Under the pieces are notes generated by a model. That model made no database searches and had not been told where the DNA came from. It saw only the letters and a list, made by a program, of their open reading frames with translations. The position numbers and the translations under genes are program-made. DNA of 64,000 nt, taken from the NCBI GenBank assembly GCA_963824095.1, contig CAWGNS010000009.1, positions 558,001 to 622,000 on the forward strand, read 5' to 3'. The first letter of the stretch is position 1. Each line of letters begins with the position of its first letter. The DNA comes from JBBDWJ01 sp963824095. GTDB taxonomy: Bacteria; Acidobacteriota; Terriglobia; Bryobacterales; UBA6623. Positions 34,096 through 42,534 of this stretch are shown here, in pieces.

Positions 34096-34230
34096 GCAGT
34101 TGCCCGGAAACGACTTGCCGGAAAGGGACGGGACGGAGCGGGAAGAGTCGGGGAGATGAAAAGTCCGAAAACAAGGGGATCGGCGGGGATCGGGGACAGC
34201 CCCTGAACTCAGCGCGGCCCCGGCAGCTAT

Positions 34231-34275
34231 CTACGCCACAGGGCTGCCGAATCGACTCCTGAGGCGGATCGAGTC
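34231..34275 (-). repeat. Right arm of the 45-bp inverted repeat
   Basis: Reverse complement of 33015-33059 at 41 of 45 positions. Followed by GGGGCGAAGG and the low-complexity tract. Confidence 0.85.
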
Positions 34276-34299
34276 AGTCCGGGGCGAAGGTCACCTCCG

Positions 34300-34400
34300 A
34301 GTTCGGGGGCTGTCCCCGATCTTCCCGTCCCCGATCTTCCCGATCTTCCCGGGGCTGTCCCCGATCTTCCGGATCTTCCGGGAAAGTCGGGACAGCCTCG
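34300..34400. repeat. Low-complexity tract of GATCTTCCCG / GGGGCTGTCCCC units
   Basis: Five or more imperfect copies of CCCGATCTTCC interleaved with GGGGCTGTCCCC palindromes. Similar GGGGACAG ends mark the family G elements elsewhere. The rest of 34096-34701 has two overlapping short minus-strand frames with no recognisable product; a decayed insertion is possible but not shown. Confidence 0.6.
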
Positions 34401-34701
34401 ACTTTATCTGGAAAGCGTAACAAGCGGTACGGTTTACAGTGCCTCGTGCGCCCTTTTCGGAGGATTGCGCACCCACTTGCTCCTGGCGACAGCCACGTGC
34501 AGGAGCGCCCAAAAGGTGTCGAGGCTGTCCCCACTTTCCCACAATGCGTTGTACCGCTCGCTCTCGAAACGCCGCGTCGAACCGCCTGCCCTTCTTGCCT
34601 TGCCCCATCCAGGACCCCTTCCCATTCTCTGAAAAGTGTCCCTGTTTGGTTTGTCTCAGTTTTGGGGTGCACTCCAGATTCTCGAGCGGGGAGTTTGGGG
34701 T

Positions 34702-35766
34702 TCAGGTTTGGCTATTGACTTGGGTAAGCCAGAAGGTGACTGCTTCCTTGAAAAGGTCCATGGACTCCGGCTTCTTGAGTGCTGCAAGGTTCAGGCGAGG
34801 TCGGCGGTCGAGTTTCTCTCTTGGAAGATCAACGGCTTCAATTGTATTTAACTTCTCCAAGAGTTGCTGCCTCAGCTCGCGGTTGCTGAAGGGTGGCTTA
34901 TTCGCCATGTAGTCAAAACATATCGCGACTTGGCCGTCCATACGCATCCGAAAGATGTAGTATTTGATGCTACCAAGCTTCAGCACGGGAACGCAGGCGT
35001 CGCGGCCTGGCCAGAGGTATGTGACTTGGGGTTCGAGCCAATCAAGGAGTTCTTGTGCGGGCTGATGGAGGTCTGCTGGAAGCTTGGTCCAAAACTCCTC
35101 CATCGTTGCGCCTTGCTCCGCGGCTTGGCGCTGTTCTTGCCGCTTCTCCCGAAGCCGGATGATATATTCCTCTGCCGCCTTCAGCGGGATGACCTGCTCC
35201 AGTTCTGCCAGAAGCTGCTCACCTACCCGATAGGGCTGGAGCCGGATGCATCGGATATCGAGGCCTCTGTCGATCAGCCAGAGGACCGAGGTCGTGAGCT
35301 CCTTTGAGAAGTCCTCAGCGACAAGTACGATCCGCACGTCGCCGATGGCGGGGTCGTTAGCCTCACCTTCCCATCCAAGGAAGCCTGCGATCTCATGGCG
35401 GGCATCTTTCTCGATACTTTCTTTCTCCAGATGTACCTCAAAGGTAGAGACAACATGCGCGAATGTCATTGCGGAGACCATGGCCGCATAACGCAGGGCC
35501 TGCAGCTCCATATGGCCGCTGTCTTCGCGTTTGAGTTCGATGACGACGAGACTCCCCTCCCGGTCAAGCGCGAGGAGATCAATTCTTCTTCGACTCTCCT
35601 CCCATTCACCGAACTCTTCGGCGATGACCAGGAGATCGGAGCCGATCACACCGATATTCTTCTTGAGGAGCCGCTGCAAGTCCGTGCGCTCCAGCATGCC
35701 TTCGGCTCGCAAGCTGGTTGTGGGAAGGGGTTCGAGGCGATCTTTATCTATCCGTACGATGGCCAT
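34702..35766 (-). CDS. DUF91/NucS-like PD-(D/E)XK nuclease-fold protein
   Basis: 354 residues from MAIVRIDKDRLEPLPTTS. The N-terminal 80 residues show the restriction-endonuclease-like core: RRIDLLALDREGSLVVIELK, with D63, E77 and K79 as the metal-binding D...ExK set. The middle has VLVAEDFSKELTTSVLWLIDRGLDIRCI, typical of this DUF91-like family, and the C-terminal third is an additional alpha/beta domain (KLGSIKYYIFRMRMDGQVAI). Likely a DNA endonuclease, perhaps in repair or defence; the actual substrate is unknown. GC content is lower than in its neighbours and it sits beside repeats, suggesting transfer. Start chosen at the second in-frame ATG; two tandem 17-bp repeats lie just upstream. 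Confidence 0.8.
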   Translation of the reverse strand: MAIVRIDKDRLEPLPTTSLRAEGMLERTDLQRLLKKNIGVIGSDLLVIAEEFGEWEESRRRIDLLALDREGSLVVIELKREDSGHMELQALRYAAMVSAMTFAHVVSTFEVHLEKESIEKDARHEIAGFLGWEGEANDPAIGDVRIVLVAEDFSKELTTSVLWLIDRGLDIRCIRLQPYRVGEQLLAELEQVIPLKAAEEYIIRLREKRQEQRQAAEQGATMEEFWTKLPADLHQPAQELLDWLEPQVTYLWPGRDACVPVLKLGSIKYYIFRMRMDGQVAICFDYMANKPPFSNRELRQQLLEKLNTIEAVDLPREKLDRRPRLNLAALKKPESMDLFKEAVTFWLTQVNSQT

Positions 35767-35780
35767 GCTGCTTCTCTCTG

Positions 35781-35814
35781 CGCTATGGTACACGCCTCGC
35801 TATGGTACCCGCTT
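35781..35814. promoter_or_regulatory. Two tandem 17-bp repeats upstream of the nuclease gene
   Basis: CGCTATGGTACACGCCT (35781-35797) is followed immediately by CGCTATGGTACCCGCTT (35798-35814). On the gene strand each reads GTACCATAGCG, so there may be two stacked -10 boxes (TACCAT) or a pair of operator half-sites. Confidence 0.5.
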
Positions 35815-35998
35815 CGGAGTGCCTTCGTTTTGGGGGAGATCGGTGCCTGCCCGCCAGGCAGCTCGCAGCCGCTCCTGGGGAAATTTCCGGCCTAGCCCAC
35901 ACCGTGTTCCCCACCCCAAAGCGCCCGATCTTTCCCCCGAAATTTCTTGACTCCGCCCGCGTCGTCTTCGGCTATGCTCTGGATCTGGAGGTGACGCG

Positions 35999-36739
35999 AT
36001 GTCCCTGGGTAAACGGGCGAGTGCGGAGTTTTTTGGAACGTTCTGGCTGGTGTTCGGCGGCTGCGGCGCCGCCGTGCTGGCGGCTGCATTTCCGAACACC
36101 GGCATCGGCTTTCTCGGTGTGGCGCTGGCGTTCGGACTGACGGTGCTCACGATGGCGTTCGCCATCGGGCACATCTCGGGCTGCCATCTGAATCCGGCGG
36201 TGTCGTTGGGCCTGGTGATCGGCAAACGCTTCCCGGCGTCCGATCTGCCGGCCTATATCGCGGCGCAGGTGGTGGGCGGCATCGCCGCGGCCGGCGCGCT
36301 GCTGGTGATCGCCAGCGGCAAGCAGGGTTTCAGCCTCGCCTCGGGCTTTGCGGCCAACGGCTATGGCGAGCACTCGCCGGGGCAATACTCGCTGCTGGCA
36401 TGCTTCACGGCCGAGGTGATCCTGACCGCGTTTTTCCTGATCATCATCATGGGCGCAACCGACCGCCGCGCTCCGGCCGGGTTCGCGCCGATCGCGATCG
36501 GCCTGGGGCTGACGCTGATTCACCTGGTGGGCATTCCGGTGACGAATCTTTCGGTGAACCCGGCCCGCAGCACCGGCCCGGCGCTGCTGGTGGGGGGCTG
36601 GGCCCTGCAGCAGCTTTGGCTGTTCTGGATCGCCCCGCCCATCGGAGGGATGCTGGGCGCGACCATCTACAACGCCGTAGCGACCGAGGCGCCGCAAACC
36701 GGCGAATCGACGCCACAAGCCCGCGTTGCGCCGGTGTAA
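35999..36739 (+). CDS. aqpZ: Aquaporin Z-like water channel
   Basis: Inner-membrane MIP-family channel, 246 residues with six helices. Both NPA half-helices are present: HLNPAVS (N65) and SVNPARS (N187). The selectivity-filter positions fit a water-specific channel: Phe in ALAFGLT (F45), H175 in TLIHLVG, T182 in PVTN and R190 after the second NPA, as in E. coli AqpZ. Start supported by GGAGG (35986-35990) eight bases upstream. Single-gene unit. A likely -10 (TATGCT, about 35974) lies upstream. Confidence 0.95.
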   Translation: MSLGKRASAEFFGTFWLVFGGCGAAVLAAAFPNTGIGFLGVALAFGLTVLTMAFAIGHISGCHLNPAVSLGLVIGKRFPASDLPAYIAAQVVGGIAAAGALLVIASGKQGFSLASGFAANGYGEHSPGQYSLLACFTAEVILTAFFLIIIMGATDRRAPAGFAPIAIGLGLTLIHLVGIPVTNLSVNPARSTGPALLVGGWALQQLWLFWIAPPIGGMLGATIYNAVATEAPQTGESTPQARVAPV

Positions 36740-36958
36740 CGCGATCCGGAAAGTCGGCCTGACCGCTCCTAGAGGGGAACCGGAATCAGCGTCGAAAGTC
36801 GTTGCCTGTCCCGGACTTTCCGAGAGATCGCTGCCTGTCCCCGATCTCTTGTCCGACGCCGTTCGTGTGTATCCGTTTTGTTGCCGCGCCTGTGTATACT
36901 GTGACCTCTAGGGGCGACGGAACCCTTAGTGAATCGCTCAAACGGGAGGATCACTCGA

Positions 36959-37417
36959 ATGGCCGAGACGAACGAACGGCGCAGCTTTCTTCAAGACGCG
37001 GTGAAGGCGGGCGGCGCTGCCGGCCTGGCTGCGCTGGCTCTGGCCACGCCTTCGCGCGCCGACGGGGCGACGCTGGAAAAGAACAAGGCTGGTATACGCG
37101 TTGGGAATCTGGTTTTCACTTCCGGGGTCACCGGAGTTCTCGAGGGCGGGCCGAGCGATTTCGGCGGCAGCGTCGAGGAGCAGACGCGCAGGATTCTTCA
37201 GAAACACAAGGAGAACCTCGAGGCGGTCGGCAGCTCACTCGAAAACGTTGTGAAGGTGACCGTGTTCATGGCCGACATTAAGGTCGAGAAGCCGGCGATG
37301 AACAAAGCCTATGGGGAGTTTTTCACGCAGCACCACCCGTCGCGCTCGGCGGTGGGCGTGGAGTTTCCGGACTCTCGCACCAAGGTCGAGATCGACATGA
37401 TCGCCTGGATTCCCTAG
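36959..37417 (+). CDS. RidA/YjgF-like protein with Tat-type leader
   Basis: 152 residues. The start MAETNERRSFLQDAVKAGGA follows GGGAGGA (36944-36950) and contains a twin-arginine motif (RRSFLQ) before an Ala-rich hydrophobic stretch ending PSRADG, so it is probably exported. The mature part is a Rid domain: FTSGVTGVL, EEQTRRILQKHKENLEAVGS, VVKVTVFMAD, HPSRSAVGVEF with the conserved Arg. Cytosolic RidA deaminates reactive enamines; exported members are of unknown role. A TATACT box (36895-36900) is a plausible promoter. Confidence 0.88.
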   Translation: MAETNERRSFLQDAVKAGGAAGLAALALATPSRADGATLEKNKAGIRVGNLVFTSGVTGVLEGGPSDFGGSVEEQTRRILQKHKENLEAVGSSLENVVKVTVFMADIKVEKPAMNKAYGEFFTQHHPSRSAVGVEFPDSRTKVEIDMIAWIP

Positions 37418-37439
37418 AAGGCCCGGCGGGTCGGCGGTG

Positions 37440-38495
37440 TTAGATCCCGCTGGACTGGATCCAGAAGCTCTCGATCCACTTGCTGCCGGGCGGGACGGTT
37501 TGCAAACCGTTCCACTTGCCGTCGCGCGCCAGGTGGATGCCGTCGATGATCGTGGTCAGTGGCTCGAAGCAGATGAACTCGCGGGGCCGCCCCTCGCGGT
37601 CGGAGGGGAGCCACACCGTGCACACCGTGTACTTGGGCCCGAAGAGGGTTTCGACCTTCATGCCGCCCGACTCGATCCAGAAGTGCGCGCGGCCGTGGGC
37701 GTCGCGTTCGAGATCGGTGAAGCCCTCGTCGAGCTTCTCGCCCTTGAGCGGGAGTGGAATGGGCACGTCCATCGGGCGCATCTCGCCGGTGGGGATGTTG
37801 TGCTCGCCGGGAATCACGTGCACGCGCGCCGGGATGTGGGCCAGCCACTCGTCGCGCGGGATGCCGGGGATCTGAAAGAAGGAATGGTATCCGAGGACGA
37901 GCGGCATCGCTTCGGTGCTGAGGTTGGTGACGGTGGTTTTGACCTCGAGCACGCCCTTGGACAGGATGTAGCTCATTTCGTATTCCTGGGCGAAGGGCCA
38001 TTGCGCCATCAGGTCCGGATACCTCCAGAACTCGAGCTTGCTGGTGACGTGCGCCGAATGGGAATCGGCGGCGACCTCGGTCACCTTCCACAGCGGCGAG
38101 TCGACGAGCAGGCCGTGGCTGGGCATCTTGCCGTGGACGTTGCCCAGATCCATGTCGAAGGTGTAGTGCTTGCCGTTGGCCCAGAAGCCGGGTTCGCTGA
38201 GCAGATCGGCCCAGGGCGCGAGGAAGGGAATGCCGCTCAAGCGCGGCCGCTGCTGGTATTCGCCGACGTCGGCGGAAGGGAAGTACAGGATATTCTTCCC
38301 GTGCACCTTCATTTCGTAGGCGCGGTTGCCGATGGAGGGCAGTATCGAGACCTCGACGCCGTGCGAGGTATCGGTGAGGCGGACGATCTCGGCGCCGTGG
38401 TCGGTGAGCCGCTCGGCTTTGTAGTTCTTTGCGGAAAGCATGATGGGGAATACCAGTAAGAGTAGTGCGAGAGGGGGGCGGGATGGTTTGCTCAT
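37440..38495 (-). CDS. Aldose 1-epimerase (GalM-like), exported
   Basis: 351 residues from MSKPSRPPLALLLLVFPIML, a signal peptide; mature protein follows SAKNYKAERL. Beta-sandwich galactose-mutarotase fold: SILPSIGNRAYEM, GIPFLAPWADLL (sugar contacts), MPSHGLLVDSPLW, LVLGYHSFFQIPG with the probable catalytic His, and CFEPLTTIIDGIH with the catalytic Glu. Interconverts alpha and beta anomers of hexoses, here in the periplasm. Convergent with the RidA-like gene, 22 bp apart. The upstream in-frame ATG at 38567 would remove the signal peptide from the N-terminus, so M at 38495 is preferred. Confidence 0.85.
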   Translation of the reverse strand: MSKPSRPPLALLLLVFPIMLSAKNYKAERLTDHGAEIVRLTDTSHGVEVSILPSIGNRAYEMKVHGKNILYFPSADVGEYQQRPRLSGIPFLAPWADLLSEPGFWANGKHYTFDMDLGNVHGKMPSHGLLVDSPLWKVTEVAADSHSAHVTSKLEFWRYPDLMAQWPFAQEYEMSYILSKGVLEVKTTVTNLSTEAMPLVLGYHSFFQIPGIPRDEWLAHIPARVHVIPGEHNIPTGEMRPMDVPIPLPLKGEKLDEGFTDLERDAHGRAHFWIESGGMKVETLFGPKYTVCTVWLPSDREGRPREFICFEPLTTIIDGIHLARDGKWNGLQTVPPGSKWIESFWIQSSGI

Positions 38496-38566
38496 GTAGA
38501 TGTTGTCCGGGAAAATGAGACAGCATCGATTTTGACACAGCGGTTGGGTTTGTGCGAGCTTGCGCA

Positions 38567-38740
38567 AGGGCTCGGATCCAGCCTCGCTGCCCGCCGTGCC
38601 GGCAGATAGGCAGCCAGCGTCGCCACGCCGCCCTGCACTGCAATCGAACCCGCAAAGGTCAACGGATCGGTCGGCGTCAACCCATACAGAAAGCTATCGA
38701 TCCAACGCGTCGCCGCCGATGCCGCCGGCAGCCCCAAGCA
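38567..38740 (-). pseudogene. C-terminal relic of a second ADOP permease
   Basis: About 57 codons read LGLPAASAATRWIDSFLYGL, TPTDPLTFAGSIAVQGGVAT, LAAYLPARRAARLDP, matching the last helix and tail of acidobacterial orphan permeases such as the intact one at 15893-18298. The rest of the gene is gone and the frame runs into repeats on both sides, so this is a dead remnant. Confidence 0.8.
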
Positions 38741-39049
38741 AAAGGCCAAACTCCAGCGCACAGACAGGATTGTCTGCCCACGGGAGCGGTCTCGTATCCA
38801 CGGGCTGCTGACGCCTCTCGCTGCGACCCTGTGTGAGAGAAGCGGGCCAGCTGCACAGACAAGATTGTCTGAGGCCAACGGCGCGCCCTTCCCGGCCGAT
38901 CTCGACCGCCCCTTCCAGGGCGGAAATCCAGGTGCGACAATTCCCACGGCTCAAAGCCGTGGGCTATGAGTTGTGCCGCCCCACCGGGGCTAGTAGTCCC
39001 GACCGGGCTAGCGGCCCCCTAGCGGGGCTCACGGTCCACGGCTCGCTTC
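38741..39049. repeat. Repeat cluster: family A copy 3 (38789-38848), bracketing CAGACAGGATTGTCTG palindromes, family C
   Basis: The family A copy is framed by CACAGACAGGATTGTCTG (about 38758) and CACAGACAAGATTGTCTG (about 38856). Family C follows (38908-38990: CCGCCCCTTCCAGGGCGG, CCCACGGCTCAAAGCCGTGG). No gene. Confidence 0.7.
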
Positions 39050-39685
39050 CTACTCGCTCGCCACCGGCAATTCCGACACCTTAACCCGGGGCCACCACTC
39101 GTCGAAGGCCGCGGCCTCGGCATTGGTGGTCCGGACCTGCACGTTGAAGCGCTTGTTGACCAGGACCGAGCGCTGCCCGCTGCGCGAGGCGGTGGTGTAC
39201 TCCTCGCGGCCGGGGTCTTCGCCCACCTTGATGCCTTTGCTGTAGCCTTCGGTGGTCTCCTGGCTGAAACGCGACTGCATGATGAAGGGAATGTAGATGG
39301 CCTGGTTGTAGGCCCAATCCTGGATCTGGACATCAACGCTCTCGTCGCCGCCTTCCTTCGTATAGCGGCGGCTGGCCTCGCTCATCTTGTAGTCGCCCAT
39401 CTGGTTGGTGGCGCCGTGTGGATCGTCCGCCGTCCAACCGTCGGGAACATCGGGCAGGGCCTTGAGCAGGACCGAAAAGTGGACCGCCTCGGTGGGCGGC
39501 ATCTTGGCGAGCTCGGCCTGCAGCTTTTCGAGATCTTTGCCCGCATCGGCGAGAGCCCCCAGCGCTCCGAGCGGATTTTTCGCAACATCGACGCCTTCCT
39601 CGGTGACTTTCGTCGAAGGCTCTTCCCGGGAGCCGCCGCAGCCGGCCAGCCCCAACACCAACACCAGCACAAACGGTAAACGCAT
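39050..39685 (-). CDS. Hypothetical transport-associated lipoprotein
   Basis: 211 residues from MRLPFVLVLVLGLAGCGGSR, a lipoprotein signal with lipobox LAGC. The mature protein has an acidic helical spacer (AGKDLEKLQAELAKMPPTEA) and a C-terminal alpha/beta domain (MGDYKMSEASRRYTKEGGDE, GREEYTTASRSGQRSVLVNK). I recognise no family. Likely anchored in the inner or outer membrane facing the periplasm. Stands alone between repeats. Confidence 0.8.
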   Translation of the reverse strand: MRLPFVLVLVLGLAGCGGSREEPSTKVTEEGVDVAKNPLGALGALADAGKDLEKLQAELAKMPPTEAVHFSVLLKALPDVPDGWTADDPHGATNQMGDYKMSEASRRYTKEGGDESVDVQIQDWAYNQAIYIPFIMQSRFSQETTEGYSKGIKVGEDPGREEYTTASRSGQRSVLVNKRFNVQVRTTNAEAAAFDEWWPRVKVSELPVASE

Positions 39686-39761
39686 GGAATGATTACCCTT
39701 TCTTGGGGACCCCGATCCCCACCGCAAAAGGATAGCGTATTGGCGGCGAGCCTTGCCGGAG

Positions 39762-39842
39762 GGGGACAGTCACCGCGTTTCGCACCTTGCGAATCCCGTA
39801 AACCTCTGAAAAATCGAGATGCGAGACGCGGTGACTGTCCCC
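39762..39842. repeat. 81-bp hairpin element, family G, copy 1
   Basis: Ends GGGGACAGTCACCGCGTTTC and its reverse complement (CGCGGTGACTGTCCCC). The interior (TTGCGAATCCCGTAAACCTC then CTGAAAAA) matches the reverse complement of copy 2 at 49163-49243. A degenerate copy is at 58117-58188, and 45703-45783 has the same ends and length with a different centre. A half end occurs at 9537-9555. Confidence 0.85.
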
Positions 39843-39916
39843 ATGAAGCATCGCTGCCGGGGCAGGCTGGAGTTTTTCCGCAGCCTGTTTAGCCAACCAT
39901 GCGTGAGCGGCGAACC

Positions 39917-40073
39917 GTGGCGCAGGGCTCCGGCCTGCGGCGTCGACCTGCAGGTCGACGCTTTTCTTACTGGATTCGTTAGCTCTTTGAGCAAGCAGCG
40001 ACAGCGGTTTGGAGTCTGGCGGAACCGGAACGTCGACCGGAGGTCGACGCCGCAGGCCGGAGGCCTGCGCCAC
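39917..40073. repeat. Inverted-pair repeat, family B, best-preserved copy
   Basis: Arms of about 43 bp: 39917-39960 (GTGGCGCAGGGCTCCGGCCT...) and 40031-40073. Each contains a GTCGACC...GGTCGAC palindrome next to the outer arm. No gene inside. Confidence 0.85.
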
Positions 40074-40109
40074 TGAATGGCCGTCCCCACCACGGCAGAT
40101 GCCGCACCG

Positions 40110-42377
40110 CTAGCGCCTTCCGCGGCGTTTGGGGTTGGGGGCGATGCGCTCCAGCAAGTCCTCCTGGCTGAGTTGCGCCAGGCGCAGGTCGAGCAGGTCG
40201 GGGGCTCCGGCGGCTTCGAAGCTGGCTTTGTACCAGTCGCTGGGAAAGCCTGGGGATACGTTGTGCAGCAGCGTCTGGCCGCCGGCCTGCAATACCGCCG
40301 CGGCCAGGAAATCGCCGGCGCGGCGCAGGCCGGGGATGAACAGCCGCTGCTCGAAGGCGCTGTCGGAGCTGGGGTCGAACTGATCGAGGTCGGCCACCAG
40401 GCGCACGTCGTTGTCGGCCAGCGCGCGGGCGAACAGGCTCCAGACGCCGCCCATACCCATTCCTAGTAGGTTGACCTGCGGCGTTTCGGCCCGCTTGCGC
40501 AGGTAGGCCAGCGCGGTCAGCACGTCTTGAATCCGGTTGGCGTCGTCGGTGCGGTTAAACGTCGTGAAGTAGAGTTCGGCGTTGCGGCCGGCGCCGGCGA
40601 TGTCGCGCGGCGCGCGGGCGTGGCCGGTCTGGAAGGCGTCGATCGCCATGACGACTCCGCCGCGCTTGAGGATCTGGTTCACCAGCCCGTCGAGGCTTTC
40701 CGCCGAGCTCAGGGCCCAAGCCGTCCCTTCGGGATGCACCAGCAGGGTCGGCGCGATGGCCGGGTTCTGGCGCTTAGGAAGCAGGACCACGGCCGGGACG
40801 CGGTCGCCGTTGGCGCGCCGGCCGATGACCAGGGATTCGCCGTTGGGCAGTGGCTCCACCGGGTCCGACACCAGCTCGTCGGGCGCCGGCAGTCTGGCCA
40901 TCGTCGCCAGGCTCAGCGTTTCGCGAAAGAACTGCTGCGCCTGGTGCAACCCCGCCCCGTCGGCCGGCTTTTCGGCGGCGATCTGTTGCTTCGATTCGGC
41001 AAGGCGCTGCTCGATCAGTCCCTTTAGGTCAATCGCGTTCTGCGGCAGCGAGCGGTCCCACAAGCACATCAGGTCCGACAACTGTTCGACGTGATAGGTT
41101 TTCTCGGCGAACTGTTTGGGATCGTCGATGCCCAGGATGCGCTTGCCGAAGAAGCGATAGACGGCCTCGCGCGTGCCCTGGTGATAGTTGTGGGGCGAGT
41201 CGAAATGGACGTTTTCGACCTGCGACTCGGCGTCGAGCAGGCGATAGAGCGATTTCATCGCCGGAAATTCTTCGACCGGGACGTTGTGGGTCCAGTCGCC
41301 GCTGGCGGAGACCATCAGCATCGGCCGCGGCGCGGTCAGGGCGGCGATCTCGACGTTGTTGGTGTCGATGCGCAGCAGCGGGGCGTTCTCGCACGGCGAG
41401 CCGCCTTGCATCAGGCCCGACACCATGTTGACCGGCGCGGAGAAGCGGATGCGGTCGTCGACGGCGGTGAGCAGAAAGGTCTGCGTGCCGCCGCCGGAAG
41501 CGCCGGTGGCTGCCAGCCGCTGCGGGTCGACGTCGGAAAGTGAGGTCAGAAAATCGACGGCGCGAATGCTGTCCCACAACTGCAGGCCGAGGACGCCGAA
41601 GCTCCACAGCGCTTCGCGCTTGCCGCCGAAGCCGTGTGGCGCCTGGCGGGTGTCGGTGTAGCCCACCATGTCATAGGTGAAAACGACGTAGCCCTGGCGC
41701 GCGAAATTGATCGCCCGCGCCGGCACCGAAGCGAGCTGTTGATTTTCGAGGCGCCCGTAAGCCCAGTGGCCGTGCGGGGTGACGATACCGGGAAACGGCC
41801 CCGTCTTGCCCAGCGGCCGGTAGAGATTACCGCCCAGGTAGAAGCCGGGGTAGGTTTCCAGCAGCACCTTCTCGATGCTATAACCGTCGCGCTCGATGCG
41901 GCCGAAGACCTGCGGGTGCAGCGGTGTCTTTTGGGGCATCGGCAGCAGGCCGGCGGCGAACAGGATCTGCTTGCGCAGGAACGCCGAGCGCTGCTTCCAG
42001 TCCGCACTCGTGGCGTACTCGGGAAGCGTGTAGTGCGTATCGGTGTTTCGGATTTCGGTGTTGCGGCGATCCTGGTCGGGGACCTCGCCGGCCGCGAGCG
42101 GGGCGGGGAAGCTCGCCAGCATCAACGCCAGCAAAAGGCCGACGGCCAGGCCCGTGAGCAGGCGGCGCCCGTCCCCCCACTCGGAGCCGCAAGCGTCAGC
42201 CTGCGCTGAGCGGCCGGTCCGCCCCAAAAACAGCGGCCAATGTCCAAACAGGCGGCCACATAACCCGCGGCGGCCCGCCGCGCCAATCCAACAGCTAAGA
42301 CCAAGCATCGCTTCGATTGTAGCCAAGTGAGGGTCCGGCCATCGATCCCGCCCGCAGATCCAACCACGCGGGTCCAT
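40110..42377 (-). CDS. Large secreted alpha/beta hydrolase, acetyl xylan esterase-like (paralogue of 13773-15728)
   Basis: About 680 well-supported residues. A signal-like segment (LTGLAVGLLLALMLASFPAPLAAG) precedes the mature enzyme. First domain: nucleophile in ATGASGGGTQTFLL, acid region MLMVSASGDWTHN, and HNYHQGTREAVYRF with the histidine. Second domain: a further alpha/beta unit (LLGMGMGGVWSLFARALADN) where the nucleophile elbow has Met instead of Ser. Same two-part layout as the 651-residue protein, so the pair is probably paralogous and acts on acetylated glycans. The true start is unclear: the first ~70 residues of the open frame include a family E repeat, and no ribosome-binding site is visible; a non-ATG start close to the signal segment is likely. 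Confidence 0.82.
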   Translation of the reverse strand: MDPRGWICGRDRWPDPHLATIEAMLGLSCWIGAAGRRGLCGRLFGHWPLFLGRTGRSAQADACGSEWGDGRRLLTGLAVGLLLALMLASFPAPLAAGEVPDQDRRNTEIRNTDTHYTLPEYATSADWKQRSAFLRKQILFAAGLLPMPQKTPLHPQVFGRIERDGYSIEKVLLETYPGFYLGGNLYRPLGKTGPFPGIVTPHGHWAYGRLENQQLASVPARAINFARQGYVVFTYDMVGYTDTRQAPHGFGGKREALWSFGVLGLQLWDSIRAVDFLTSLSDVDPQRLAATGASGGGTQTFLLTAVDDRIRFSAPVNMVSGLMQGGSPCENAPLLRIDTNNVEIAALTAPRPMLMVSASGDWTHNVPVEEFPAMKSLYRLLDAESQVENVHFDSPHNYHQGTREAVYRFFGKRILGIDDPKQFAEKTYHVEQLSDLMCLWDRSLPQNAIDLKGLIEQRLAESKQQIAAEKPADGAGLHQAQQFFRETLSLATMARLPAPDELVSDPVEPLPNGESLVIGRRANGDRVPAVVLLPKRQNPAIAPTLLVHPEGTAWALSSAESLDGLVNQILKRGGVVMAIDAFQTGHARAPRDIAGAGRNAELYFTTFNRTDDANRIQDVLTALAYLRKRAETPQVNLLGMGMGGVWSLFARALADNDVRLVADLDQFDPSSDSAFEQRLFIPGLRRAGDFLAAAVLQAGGQTLLHNVSPGFPSDWYKASFEAAGAPDLLDLRLAQLSQEDLLERIAPNPKRRGRR

Positions 42378-42534
42378 TTGGTAGGATCGAACGTAGGGGA
42401 CGCCCCCAGGGTAATCGCCTGCTGCCGCCGCCGAAGGTCCGCCGGCCTAATGACTTACGGCGGCGTCGAACGGCCCGCGGCAGACCGGGTAAACCGCTGC
42501 CGGGAGCGCGCTGGGACCGGCCCACTTGGCCGCT

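Noticed and set aside
34291..34672. Overlapping short minus-strand frames, considered as a transposase remnant
   Set aside because: Neither frame matches a transposase motif I can recognise; the DNA is low-complexity.
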